From: a virus
Reading direction: 5' to 3' (one strand)
Virus record (IMG/VR): IMGVR_UViG_3300045970_000368
Coordinates: 1-35,699 of that record
DNA length: 35,699 bases
Shown in pieces: positions 24,668 through 31,055 of this stretch. Numbering within the stretch: position 1 is the stretch's first letter; the number at the start of each line of letters is the position of its first letter. The notes beneath the pieces were generated by a model that did no database searches, was not told the origin of the DNA, and saw only the letters and a program-made list of their open reading frames with translations. The translations under genes and the position numbers were made by a program.

Positions 24668-25831
24668 TTACCTCCGTGTGGGGGGCTTCGATGCCTTCCC
24701 GGTCTTCAGAGCAGAAGGATACCGGGTCGGTGCGGGATTGACAATGCTTTGGAGCTTCGCGACCTCTGCATGGCAGTCGTCCACCATGTCCAAGAAGTTG
24801 CGCTGACTTTCAAAGAGCAGTTCCTTCTTCGGGCGATCACGCAGCCGCTCGATCTTCCCCTCCCGCGTCAACAGCTTGCCCTTGTGGGGGATGATCCACG
24901 GGGCCGTACTGGTGGTGACGACCTCCCGGCCGGGAGCGGCGACCAATGCCATCTTGAGGATCCGCTTGTTCCCAACGCCCGTCAGCCAGAGCACGCCGTG
25001 GGGCGGCATCAACTCGTGGAGGCGGCGAAGGCAGACGTAGAGGTTCCGGAGGTCGGCCTCTGAGGTCCCGAGCAACTGCATGTTGACGATGACGTTCGGT
25101 ACGGCCGTCATCGCCTTCCGGTACTGCTCCTTCGCCCGCCCGAAGTCGGCCGCCACGATGTCCCCGGCCCAGAAGTGACCGCCGGAAGCGTGAAGGCTGT
25201 ACTCGGTGCGCTTGTGGTTCCACCACTGGGACATCGACGGGGAGGTGCCGTAGATGGAGAAGACCAGCGGGGCCCAGTAGTCGAACCCCACCTCCTTGAA
25301 CCCATCGAACAGGTCTTGCTTCCACGCCGCGTCCAGCACCCCGTCGTACATGGCCGTGAGGAGGACGAGCTTCTTCTCCTTCGGGATCATCATGTAGTCC
25401 TTGAGGTCTTGGCTGTACCAGCCGCCTCTCGCGGACCAGACGTGCCGCAGGTTCACCGCGATGGTGTCCCACCCGGCATCGTAGGGCGACTCGTTGGGGC
25501 ACACCGACGACTTGCCACCGATGACCACCAGCACCGCCTTGTGCGCGGGGATGATCGGGTCAACCTTCTTGAAGGCGTACTCCTTGTCCACGGAGAGGAG
25601 CGCCACCTCCTTGAGCGGGCTCTTGCAGCAGATGGCCCCGACGTACTCGGGCTCGTGGCCGCCGCACGTACCGCACTGCGTGTTGCAGACCTTGGTCTCG
25701 CAATGCTGGTTGCACCCGCCGCACACGCCGCCGTTGTCCTTGTAGAGCGGGCACCCGCCGCAACGGTTGGTGGCGACACCGCAGACTTGCCGCTTCTCCG
25801 GGATCGAGGCTTCTTCGCCAAAGATGAACAT
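24668..25831 (-). CDS. Cys-cluster protein with TIM-barrel-like C-terminal domain (possible remote DUF4417/TGT-like)
   Basis: 387 aa. Eleven Cys lie in the first 70 residues (17, 24, 27, 37, 40, 44, 49, 53, 56, 68, 69; for example CGVATNRCGGC and CNTQCGTCGG). This is enough for two metal sites or a ferredoxin-like iron-sulfur domain. The rest alternates strands and helices in a TIM-barrel-like way: VLVVIGGKSS, DTIAVNLRHVW, LVLLTAMYDGV, APLVFSIYGTSPSMSQWWN, VIVNMQLLGTSEADLRNLY, VLWLTGVGNKRILKMAL and EVVTTSTAPW. The order recalls DUF4417 phage proteins and, more faintly, tRNA-guanine transglycosylase-type barrels (DpdA-like) that use a zinc or Cys site. I cannot decide between these. It sits 3 bases after the ParB-domain gene and three genes before an iron-sulfur flavoprotein, so a redox-dependent or DNA/RNA-modifying function is possible. 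Confidence 0.88.
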   Translation of the reverse strand: MFIFGEEASIPEKRQVCGVATNRCGGCPLYKDNGGVCGGCNQHCETKVCNTQCGTCGGHEPEYVGAICCKSPLKEVALLSVDKEYAFKKVDPIIPAHKAVLVVIGGKSSVCPNESPYDAGWDTIAVNLRHVWSARGGWYSQDLKDYMMIPKEKKLVLLTAMYDGVLDAAWKQDLFDGFKEVGFDYWAPLVFSIYGTSPSMSQWWNHKRTEYSLHASGGHFWAGDIVAADFGRAKEQYRKAMTAVPNVIVNMQLLGTSEADLRNLYVCLRRLHELMPPHGVLWLTGVGNKRILKMALVAAPGREVVTTSTAPWIIPHKGKLLTREGKIERLRDRPKKELLFESQRNFLDMVDDCHAEVAKLQSIVNPAPTRYPSALKTGKASKPPTRR

Positions 25832-25834
25832 GGG

Positions 25835-26632
25835 TTACACCAGATCATCCGGAAGGCGGGTCTGCGACGACTGCACCGCCATGAACTCCATCGAGCGGCC
25901 CCGGGTGTTCCGCCCCTTGAGCTTGGAGGCGATGCGTTCGATCTCCTTCTCGATGACCTTCGCCTGCGCCCCAGAGACCTTGAAGGTCAGTTCCAAGAAC
26001 ACGTCGTCGTCGAGGATCTCGCTGTCCTCTTCTTTCCCCTTGGCCGCGCTGTCGGTGCTCTCCTGCCGCAGCACCTCCATCATGGCGTCGTTCTTGTCGT
26101 AGGCCAGCAGGGTGTCGAGGATCGTCTGCGTGTCCATGTAGAGCGACTCGGACAGTTCCTCGGGCTTCCACCCGGCCTTCACGAGGTCGGAGAGGATGTC
26201 CGCTTCCTTCGCCTCGTTGGGCTCGCCTCGGAGGTAGTTCAGGTTCAGCGTGAGGCGCTTGGCGAGCGCATCATCCACGTCGATGATGAACGCGTCGATC
26301 TCCTCCGCGAGACGATCATTCCCCTTCTCGCCGCGCACGATGCGCCAGCGGTGCTCCCCGTCGATGATCTGGAACCGGTTGTTCCGGTCATCAGGGTGCG
26401 GGCGGGCGATGATGGGCGGGATGGACCCGTGCTTCCGGAGCATCTCGGCCACGCCCACCCGGAGCTTGGTCATCGACTCCGCAGGGAGGATGTTGGGGTT
26501 CCACGGGTTGGCCTCGATGGAGTCCACCGGGATCCGCTGGTAGGCCCCCACCACGCCCGCGCGCTGCACCGCCACTTGTACCTTCGTCTTCCGGTCCTTG
26601 AGGACCGCCACTCCTGCCGCTGCCTTCTTCAC
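25835..26632 (-). CDS. ParB/Srx-domain protein (ParB-like nuclease fold)
   Basis: 265 aa from GTG 26632, chosen because AAGGAG lies 8 bases upstream; an earlier in-frame GTG at 26641 has no such site. The N-terminal domain (about 34-130) is a ParB N-terminal domain: IPVDSIEANPWNPN, then an IPPIIARP strand, then FQIIDGEHRWRIV, the ParB box II with Gly-Glu-His-Arg (92-95) in place of GERR. ParB proteins bind CTP and DNA; phage stand-alone versions are often called nucleases or regulators. The C-terminal half is helical, with an acidic loop (KEEDSEILDDD) before the final helix. No ParA is present, so plasmid-type partition is unlikely. It may regulate transcription or DNA modification with its neighbours. 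Confidence 0.9.
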   Translation of the reverse strand: MKKAAAGVAVLKDRKTKVQVAVQRAGVVGAYQRIPVDSIEANPWNPNILPAESMTKLRVGVAEMLRKHGSIPPIIARPHPDDRNNRFQIIDGEHRWRIVRGEKGNDRLAEEIDAFIIDVDDALAKRLTLNLNYLRGEPNEAKEADILSDLVKAGWKPEELSESLYMDTQTILDTLLAYDKNDAMMEVLRQESTDSAAKGKEEDSEILDDDVFLELTFKVSGAQAKVIEKEIERIASKLKGRNTRGRSMEFMAVQSSQTRLPDDLV

Positions 26633-26637
26633 GGGGA

Positions 26638-27198
26638 TCACTCCTTGGTCATGAGCCGCTTGTGGGTCGCTGCGTCCTTCTCTTGCTGTTCTCCGATCAT
26701 CGTCAGTTCGCGCCGGTTGGTGCCGAGCAGCGCGGAGAGCCTCATGTCGTCGGTCGGGGCCTGCTCCACCGCGAGGCACAAGCTGCCCGTGGGGAAGCGC
26801 ACCAGCCCGCCTTGCTCGCTCTTGGAGAGGGAGTTGTTGAACGCGAACGGGTAGAGGCGGCACCCGTGGGGGCGGTCGCTCTTCGCCAGCTTGCAGCCCT
26901 GCTCCCCAAGGAACACGCACCGCTCGATCTCCCGGTTGCCCTCGACCGGGACCGTCCGGAGCCGGGTGCGTGCATCTCCGGTGAGCAGCGACTTGAACAC
27001 CGGGGAGAGGATCTCCTGCTCGCTGGCGTCGTAGGGGTCGATGGGATCGACCACGATGAACTCGTGCGGCTTGAGCCCCATCGCCTTTGAGATCTTCATC
27101 ACCTCGGGCAGGGACAACGGCATCGAGGGGGCGTCACCGACGAACACCTCGCAGCACGTGACACCCTTCACCAGCTTGCAGTCCGAACAGATGCTCAT
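26638..27198 (-). CDS. YkgJ-type CxxxC/CC metal-cluster protein
   Basis: 186 aa; the ATG overlaps the stop of the DUF6527 gene (ATGA). The cysteines follow the YkgJ / Fe-S or zinc-binding family order: CSDCKLVKGVTCC (4-16), then CVFLGEQGCKLAKSDRPHGC ending in RLYPF (about 105-129). Proteins of this family bind an iron or zinc centre through these cysteines; their reaction is mostly undefined. This is the second such protein in the window (the other is at 33694-34206) and the two differ strongly in spacing, so they are not a recent duplication. It is probably cytoplasmic. A role in protein or nucleic-acid modification is only a guess. Confidence 0.87.
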   Translation of the reverse strand: MSICSDCKLVKGVTCCEVFVGDAPSMPLSLPEVMKISKAMGLKPHEFIVVDPIDPYDASEQEILSPVFKSLLTGDARTRLRTVPVEGNREIERCVFLGEQGCKLAKSDRPHGCRLYPFAFNNSLSKSEQGGLVRFPTGSLCLAVEQAPTDDMRLSALLGTNRRELTMIGEQQEKDAATHKRLMTKE

Positions 27199-27554
27199 GA
27201 CGCCTCCGGAGTTGTCTTCGGCCACTCGGGGAGATCAACCGTCATCCCCGCCAGCTTGTGCGTGCAGTCCCCAAGGAACTGGATCCGCCCGTCCGTCACG
27301 AACGAGTGGCAGATGTAGCACAGCATCCCCGTGTGCCCCGGGTGCGCGGCGTTGTAGTCGCACCAGCACGGGTGCTGGCCGTCCACGTAGTGCCCGCTGC
27401 GAACCAGAACAGAGGGCGTGAATGTCGGGGCGGTCATGCTGCTGTTCCACCCCCACGTCTCCCCCGGGCCGTAGCTGATGACGTGCTCCTCGTTGCACCC
27501 GGGGCACAAGAAGGCGAGCCTGTTGTCGTTGATCCTTCGCAGCACCGTGCTCAT
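27195..27554 (-). CDS. DUF6527 family phage protein
   Basis: 119 aa, ATG 27554. Near full-length match by pattern to DUF6527, a phage family long mislabelled ammonia monooxygenase: FLCPGCNEEHVISYGPGETW (15-34), then FTPSVLVRSGHYVDGQHPCW (45-64), CYICHSFVTDGRIQFLGDCT (79-98), and AGMTVDLPEWP. Cys in CPGC and CYIC plus conserved His suggest a zinc site. Function unknown; members are scattered among accessory genes of many phages. It lies between a beta-rich virion-type gene and the YkgJ-type gene with ATGA-style coupling. Confidence 0.9.
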   Translation of the reverse strand: MSTVLRRINDNRLAFLCPGCNEEHVISYGPGETWGWNSSMTAPTFTPSVLVRSGHYVDGQHPCWCDYNAAHPGHTGMLCYICHSFVTDGRIQFLGDCTHKLAGMTVDLPEWPKTTPEAS

Positions 27555-27556
27555 GG

Positions 27557-27997
27557 TCACACCACCGCGCCCGTGCCGTAGAAGACCTCGACCTCGGCGG
27601 TCTCCGTGGCGCTCGGGTTGAAGATGGTGAGATCGAGGCAGACGAGCCCGCCCGCCACGAAGAACACCGCGTCGTTGGTGGCCCCGGTAGCCCCACCCGC
27701 CACCGCAGGGGGCGTCAGCGAGAGCACGGAAGCCGCCCGGTAGGTCTCGTCCGTTGGGTTGGGGCCGGTCCCGTCCAGCGTGAACTTGATCTGCTTCGTG
27801 GTCCGAACGTACATCGCGAGGATGTCCCCGAGATCGTGCGCCACGTTGATCTGCGTGTTGGGGCCGAGCGCGTAGTGCCGGTGCGTGTGCTCCATGAAGA
27901 GGTTGCTCGCCTCCGAGCGGGCGTTGCGCTCCACCGCCACGTCGAGAAGGGAGTTGTCGCTCGTCACAGAGAGGCTGAGATTGTGGGTGAGGCGCAT
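27557..27997 (-). CDS. Small beta-rich virion-type protein
   Basis: 146 aa from ATG 27997, preceded by GGAGATCACC; an ATG 12 bases upstream would put this ribosome site inside the gene and is rejected. The protein is almost all predicted strands with few charges: LSLSVTSDN, INVAHDLGDILAMYVRTTKQ, IKFTLDGTGPN, and LDLTIFNPSATETAEVEVFY. The pattern 'T-D/T-x-x-I-K-F-x-L-x-G...L-x-x-x-N-x-S' occurs in small phage decoration or tail-associated beta-sandwich proteins, so a virion role is likely. It is the first gene after the 28.07 kb terminator and is probably read from the promoter candidate at 28042-28050. Confidence 0.85.
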   Translation of the reverse strand: MRLTHNLSLSVTSDNSLLDVAVERNARSEASNLFMEHTHRHYALGPNTQINVAHDLGDILAMYVRTTKQIKFTLDGTGPNPTDETYRAASVLSLTPPAVAGGATGATNDAVFFVAGGLVCLDLTIFNPSATETAEVEVFYGTGAVV

Positions 27998-28041
27998 GGT
28001 GATCTCCATCGCAAAAGGGCAACCGCGAAACCGAGACCGCT

Positions 28042-28050
28042 ACGATATCA
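28042..28050 (-). promoter_or_regulatory. Candidate extended -10 promoter
   Basis: On the minus strand TGATATCGT gives an extended -10 (TG-n-TATnnT) 12 bases after the T-run of the upstream terminator and about 45 bases before ATG 27997. No good -35 is seen at 16-18 bases. It would restart transcription for the 27.99-23.2 kb genes. Support is positional plus the match only. Confidence 0.35.
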
Positions 28051-28060
28051 GGCGTGAAGA

Positions 28061-28088
28061 CAAAAAGAGAGCGGCCCTCGCGGGCCGC
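28061..28088 (-). terminator. Intrinsic (rho-independent) terminator
   Basis: On the minus strand a 7-bp GC stem GCGGCCC/GGGCCGC with a GCGA loop (28071-28088) is followed by TCTCTTTTTG. This is a textbook intrinsic terminator after the ribbon-helix-helix/H1-like gene. A weaker hairpin (ACCCGG/CCGGGT, 28112-28129) lies just upstream. Confidence 0.85.
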
Positions 28089-28190
28089 CCTCCCGAACGC
28101 ACCTAGCAGCTACCCGGGAGGAGCCGGGTGCCGCCTCGGGCGCTCTTCCCCATCACCGGACCCCGTGGCCGGGTGGGGCGGAGTGGGTCG

Positions 28191-28670
28191 TTACTCGTCG
28201 TCAACGACCTCTTCCTCGCTCTCCACGACCTCGTCCTCGTCGGGCGGGGGCGCGGGCTTCTTGGCCTTCTTGGCGACGACCTTGGAGGCGGCCGGGGCAG
28301 GCTTCTTGACGGCCTTCTTGACCGGCTTCTCCTCGACCTCCTCCTCCTCGACCTTCTTGGCCTTCTTGGCGGCGGGCTTCGCGGTGGGCTTGGCCGCCTT
28401 CTTGGCCGCCTTCTTCCCGCTGTAGTCCTTCGTCGTCCCCGCCGAGATCTTGATCGCCTCGTCGGCCTTGACGCCCTTCACCTCGACCTTGTCGGCCGCC
28501 ATCGAGTAGTCGGCCGCCTGCCGCACGTACTCGCTGAAGGACAGGCCGTAGGCGTTGGCGCGGCGGGAGATCTTCTTCGCCTGCTCCACCGGGAACCGCA
28601 TCGACGTGAAGTAGAAGCCCTCGGTCTTGATCGAACCACGCTCCGGCTTCACGGGCTTGAAAGCTGCCAT
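28191..28670 (-). CDS. Ribbon-helix-helix-like protein with histone-H1-like tail
   Basis: 159 aa, ATG with GAGGAG upstream. Residues about 19-60 (FYFTSMRFPVEQAKKISRRA, then YGLSFSEYVRQAADYS) look like a ribbon-helix-helix DNA-binding unit: a short strand and two helices of the type found in Arc/MetJ-like repressors. From about residue 85 the protein is a Lys/Ala/Pro-rich H1-like tail (KKAAKKAAKPTAKPAAKKAK), interrupted by an acidic EEEEVEEK block and ending in an Asp/Glu-rich stretch. It probably binds DNA with local condensation, or is a regulator with a charged disordered tail. It is the last gene before the 28.07 kb terminator. Confidence 0.85.
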   Translation of the reverse strand: MAAFKPVKPERGSIKTEGFYFTSMRFPVEQAKKISRRANAYGLSFSEYVRQAADYSMAADKVEVKGVKADEAIKISAGTTKDYSGKKAAKKAAKPTAKPAAKKAKKVEEEEVEEKPVKKAVKKPAPAASKVVAKKAKKPAPPPDEDEVVESEEEVVDDE

Positions 28671-28674
28671 GGTG

Positions 28675-29151
28675 TTACTCCTCTTCCGTTTGGATGTGAG
28701 ACTTGGTGACCCTGTACCCTAGATTCGCTAACCGCGCCTCATTCATCTTGGCGATGTGCTCGCGGCCCGCACACCGCCTACGTCGAAGCCAATGCTGCTT
28801 GCCCTGCTGCTGCCGACCCTTCTTGACCATGTCGGCCACGTTGTCTTGCTGCGTGCCGGTAAACAGATGCCGCACGCACATCGAGTTGTCGCAACGGTGC
28901 ATCACCACCGTAGTCGAGGGCAGCAGAGTCGTGTGGCGGAGCATCCAAGAAAGCCGATGTGCCGCCACCCGCAACCGCCGCCCTCTTCCACCCGTTGTAA
29001 GGGAGCCATACCCTTTTCCATTCGTGTCCCCCATCCACAGCCAGCAGCAGGTCTTCATCCCCGGCATGATCGGCCCGCCCTTGTTGACCTTAGCCCAAAA
29101 CCGATCAGCCATCTTCGCTAGGTCTGGAAGCGTAAGATATCTTCCCGCCAT
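28675..29151 (-). CDS. HNH endonuclease (paralogue of the one at 30266-30778)
   Basis: 158 aa. The start at 29151 is preferred over an internal ATG at 29112 because the N-terminus then has the same length as that of its paralogue. The nuclease core reads MHRCDNSMCVRHLFTGTQQD (about 84-103) followed by NVADMVKKGR, an HNH type in which His, Asp-Asn and the Cys form the metal and zinc sites. The upstream part (RFWAKVNKGGPIMPGMKTCC, then WLWMG) matches the second HNH protein closely. The C-terminus is basic. It is a freestanding homing endonuclease. It overlaps the preceding small gene by 47 bases, and the local DNA is less GC-rich than the structural genes, consistent with acquisition. Confidence 0.92.
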   Translation of the reverse strand: MAGRYLTLPDLAKMADRFWAKVNKGGPIMPGMKTCCWLWMGDTNGKGYGSLTTGGRGRRLRVAAHRLSWMLRHTTLLPSTTVVMHRCDNSMCVRHLFTGTQQDNVADMVKKGRQQQGKQHWLRRRRCAGREHIAKMNEARLANLGYRVTKSHIQTEEE

Positions 29152-29395
29152 GGAGCCCCCGGATCCAACGCCACCACGAGCCGTCGCCCAAAACGAATGA
29201 CGGCGTGTAGAACTTCAGACCAGAGTGCCAGTATTCTGGCACCGCCAGATTGATATCAACGGGGCTGTCGAAGAAGAGTGGTGCGCCGTTCCTCAATACG
29301 GCGACCACCCGGGCGTGCGGGCACACGTGGAACGCCCGCAACGCTGCGATGTCTTGCTCCTCCACAGATACCCGCTGCTCCGCTCTCAACTTCAT
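29105..29395 (-). CDS. Hypothetical small protein overlapped by HNH gene
   Basis: 96 aa from ATG 29395; the ribosome site is weak, and a start further upstream cannot be excluded. It begins MKLRAEQRVSVEEQDIAALR and has a compact alpha/beta look (ARVVAVLRNGAPLFFDSPVD) with an aromatic C-terminal part (YTPSFVLGDGSWWRWIRG). No family is recognised. Its last 47 bases are shared with the start of the HNH gene in another frame, as if the mobile HNH gene had landed on its end. Confidence 0.6.
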   Translation of the reverse strand: MKLRAEQRVSVEEQDIAALRAFHVCPHARVVAVLRNGAPLFFDSPVDINLAVPEYWHSGLKFYTPSFVLGDGSWWRWIRGLHGGKISYASRPSEDG

Positions 29396-29435
29396 GGACG
29401 GATGATCCCACGAAGTAATCAATGACGCAAGTGCC

Positions 29436-29750
29436 TTAGCAAACCTCGCGCCCCGTAACGATCTTAGGGGTGCTGCCCCCGTCTCGGTAGTCCAGCACGC
29501 AGTCCGGGTGCAGGGTGACGATGAGCGCATCCCGGCACGCGATGCACAGCGGGATCTTCGCCCCTCGCACCGGACCGAAGGAGACCTCGTCGTCGATGGA
29601 GTCCGACAGGCGGGCGACCTGTACGGTCAGCCAGTCCTTGTCGGGTGTTCCACGGACAGTGGAGGGGTACTCTGCCTCCGGGTCGTTGATCTCCCGGAAG
29701 CAGTAAGCACAGGGGCACACCACCGGCCGTTGGAACACGAGCGTGGTCAT
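29436..29750 (-). CDS. Small Cys-rich zinc-ribbon-like protein
   Basis: 104 aa; the ATG overlaps the stop of the preceding ribbon-helix-helix gene (ATGA). Two Cys groups, CPCAYC (12-17) and CIACRDAL (70-77), could bind one zinc. The region between is acidic with DKDWLTVQVARLSDS. No named family recognised. It belongs to the group of small zinc-binding proteins typical of this phage's accessory region. Confidence 0.8.
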   Translation of the reverse strand: MTTLVFQRPVVCPCAYCFREINDPEAEYPSTVRGTPDKDWLTVQVARLSDSIDDEVSFGPVRGAKIPLCIACRDALIVTLHPDCVLDYRDGGSTPKIVTGREVC

Positions 29751-29923
29751 CTTTGACCCTCCTTGAAGCGTGGGGCGCGCGGCGACTCTTTGACCTCCTT
29801 CTCGATGAGGTCCGTGAGGAACGCCTGCACGGTTGTTGCCCGCTTCGCCACAAGCACCCGCATCCGGTGATGAAGCTCCTCGGGCAGCTTGAGGTTTACC
29901 CGCCGCTGTCCTTCGTCCGACAT
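29747..29923 (-). CDS. Arc/CopG-type ribbon-helix-helix DNA-binding protein
   Basis: 58 aa, ATG 29923 with AGGAGG 6 bases upstream. The sequence RRVNLKLPEELHHRMRVLVA (7-26), then TTVQAFLTDLIEKEV, has the strand (VNLKLP), first helix and second helix of the ribbon-helix-helix fold; such proteins dimerise and bind operators through the strand. The tail is basic. It is probably a small repressor, possibly of its own operon. It is joined to the next gene by an ATGA overlap. Confidence 0.85.
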   Translation of the reverse strand: MSDEGQRRVNLKLPEELHHRMRVLVAKRATTVQAFLTDLIEKEVKESPRAPRFKEGQR

Positions 29924-29931
29924 GATGCCTC

Positions 29932-30255
29932 CTAGTACGAGATCTCCGCGACCAGTTCGTAGACGGAGGACGCCACGCCCTTGATCCAGATGCGCTCGCA
30001 GTCCACGGTGAACCGCGTCGCCGTGTTGATCGGGATGGTGTAGTAGTTGGTCGCGAAGTCCCCGTCGAAGCAGACTTGCAGCGCAGCGCCCGTGGCCTGC
30101 ACCCAGATCGACACCGCGTGCCCGGGGCGAACGCTCACGTTCCCCACCGGGGTGGTGGGCTTGGTGGGGTTGGGGAAGACGACCTCGACAGTCGTCGCAC
30201 CGATGGCAGCGCGCGAAACGAAGGGCTTGCCGCTGTAGCTTTGAACTCGGGCCAT
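29932..30255 (-). CDS. Small beta-rich virion-type protein
   Basis: 107 aa from ATG 30255, chosen for AAGGAGATCAAT directly upstream. It consists of alternating strands: TTVEVVFPNPTKP, GHAVSIWVQATGAALQVCFD, YYTIPINTATRFTVDCERIW, and VYELVAEISY. The pattern is like small phage head-decoration or tail-associated beta-sandwich proteins, and in style it resembles the 146-aa protein at 27.6-28.0 kb. No signal peptide or membrane segment. Virion role inferred; no family name given. Confidence 0.82.
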   Translation of the reverse strand: MARVQSYSGKPFVSRAAIGATTVEVVFPNPTKPTTPVGNVSVRPGHAVSIWVQATGAALQVCFDGDFATNYYTIPINTATRFTVDCERIWIKGVASSVYELVAEISY

Positions 30256-30265
30256 ATTGATCTCC

Positions 30266-30778
30266 TTACGCCACGTGTCGCCACAACTCACGCGTTACAA
30301 TGCGATGCACCGTCATGGGGGCAAGCCTGTACCGGGTGGCGAGGGCGCGGCAAGAAACTGCGTTGGGTTTGTACTCCTGTCGGATCTTCTTTACGACAAC
30401 TTCGGTGATCTTTGCTCTCCCGTGCCGCTCACCACGCGGCGTGTTACCCCGGCCTTTCTGCTGCCGATCCACAGCATTGCTCCTGGGGGAGCCCGTAAAC
30501 AAGTGCCTAACGCACTGCGGGTTGTCGCACCTATGCAACGCTTGTTCGTGAGGAAGCAGCAACCGCCCGAGCTTCAGGCTGAGTGCCACACGGTTAGTGC
30601 CCTCTAATGGCCCACCAACCGTCAGACGGACCCGCCCGTAGCCCCCGAGACTTCTCGGCCCTGTCCAGATCCAGCATCTTGTCCTCATTCCCGGCATGAT
30701 CGGACCGCGCTTCTCGACACGGGACCAAAACCGTTCCTCAACGGTCTCACCCCAAAAGCGCCAGCACCGCCTCGCCAT
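30266..30778 (-). CDS. HNH homing endonuclease with C-terminal helix-turn-helix
   Basis: 170 aa. The N-terminal part (RFWSRVEKRGPIMPGMRTRC, then WIWTG) and the nuclease core LHRCDNPQCVRHLFTGSPRS (about 81-100) followed by NAVDRQQKGR define the same HNH type as the gene at 28675-29151. The C-terminus adds a GERHGRAKIT linker and a helix-turn-helix (CRALATRYRLAPMTVHRIVT) for target recognition. The ribosome site AAGGA lies in the loop of a short GGCC/GGCC hairpin, which may keep expression low. It sits between an unknown gene and a beta-rich virion-type gene and interrupts neither. Confidence 0.92.
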   Translation of the reverse strand: MARRCWRFWGETVEERFWSRVEKRGPIMPGMRTRCWIWTGPRSLGGYGRVRLTVGGPLEGTNRVALSLKLGRLLLPHEQALHRCDNPQCVRHLFTGSPRSNAVDRQQKGRGNTPRGERHGRAKITEVVVKKIRQEYKPNAVSCRALATRYRLAPMTVHRIVTRELWRHVA

Positions 30779-30797
30779 GATTGGCCTCCTTGGCCGG

Positions 30798-31055
30798 TTA
30801 GACAGATTGTAGCTGGTTGGAGGCAGCGGTCGCTAGTCGGCTGTTCCGCTCCTCCGCTTGAACCCTGTTCGCGAAGTCCATGAGGCACGCGCCGTCGAGG
30901 CGCGGGTTGGTGGCGTTGAGGGCGGCGCGCAAGCGCCGAGCTTCCGGGGATGCGTCCCACTCCTGCGCGTGCGTGGAGCACAACCTCCCAGCCGCGCTGC
31001 GCGCTCCGCTCGACGGATCATGCCGGAAGAACACGAGGCAAAGAACGGGGGTCAC
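30798..31055 (-). CDS. Hypothetical 85-aa protein coupled to the sigma factor gene
   Basis: 85 aa, GTG start overlapping the sigma factor stop (GTGA). It starts with a hydrophobic VLCLVFFRHD, has LCSTHAQEWD with a Cys and His, then a helical Arg/Ala-rich part (EARRLRAALNATN) and a Cys-containing CLMDFANRVQAEE. No family is recognised; the Cys/His content may bind a metal. Coupling to the sigma gene suggests a partner or regulator, such as an anti-sigma protein, but nothing in the sequence shows this. Confidence 0.7.
   Translation of the reverse strand: MTPVLCLVFFRHDPSSGARSAAGRLCSTHAQEWDASPEARRLRAALNATNPRLDGACLMDFANRVQAEERNSRLATAASNQLQSV

Noticed and set aside
25835-26632. Plasmid-type partition system
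   Set aside because: No ParA ATPase or centromere-like repeats accompany the ParB-domain gene.
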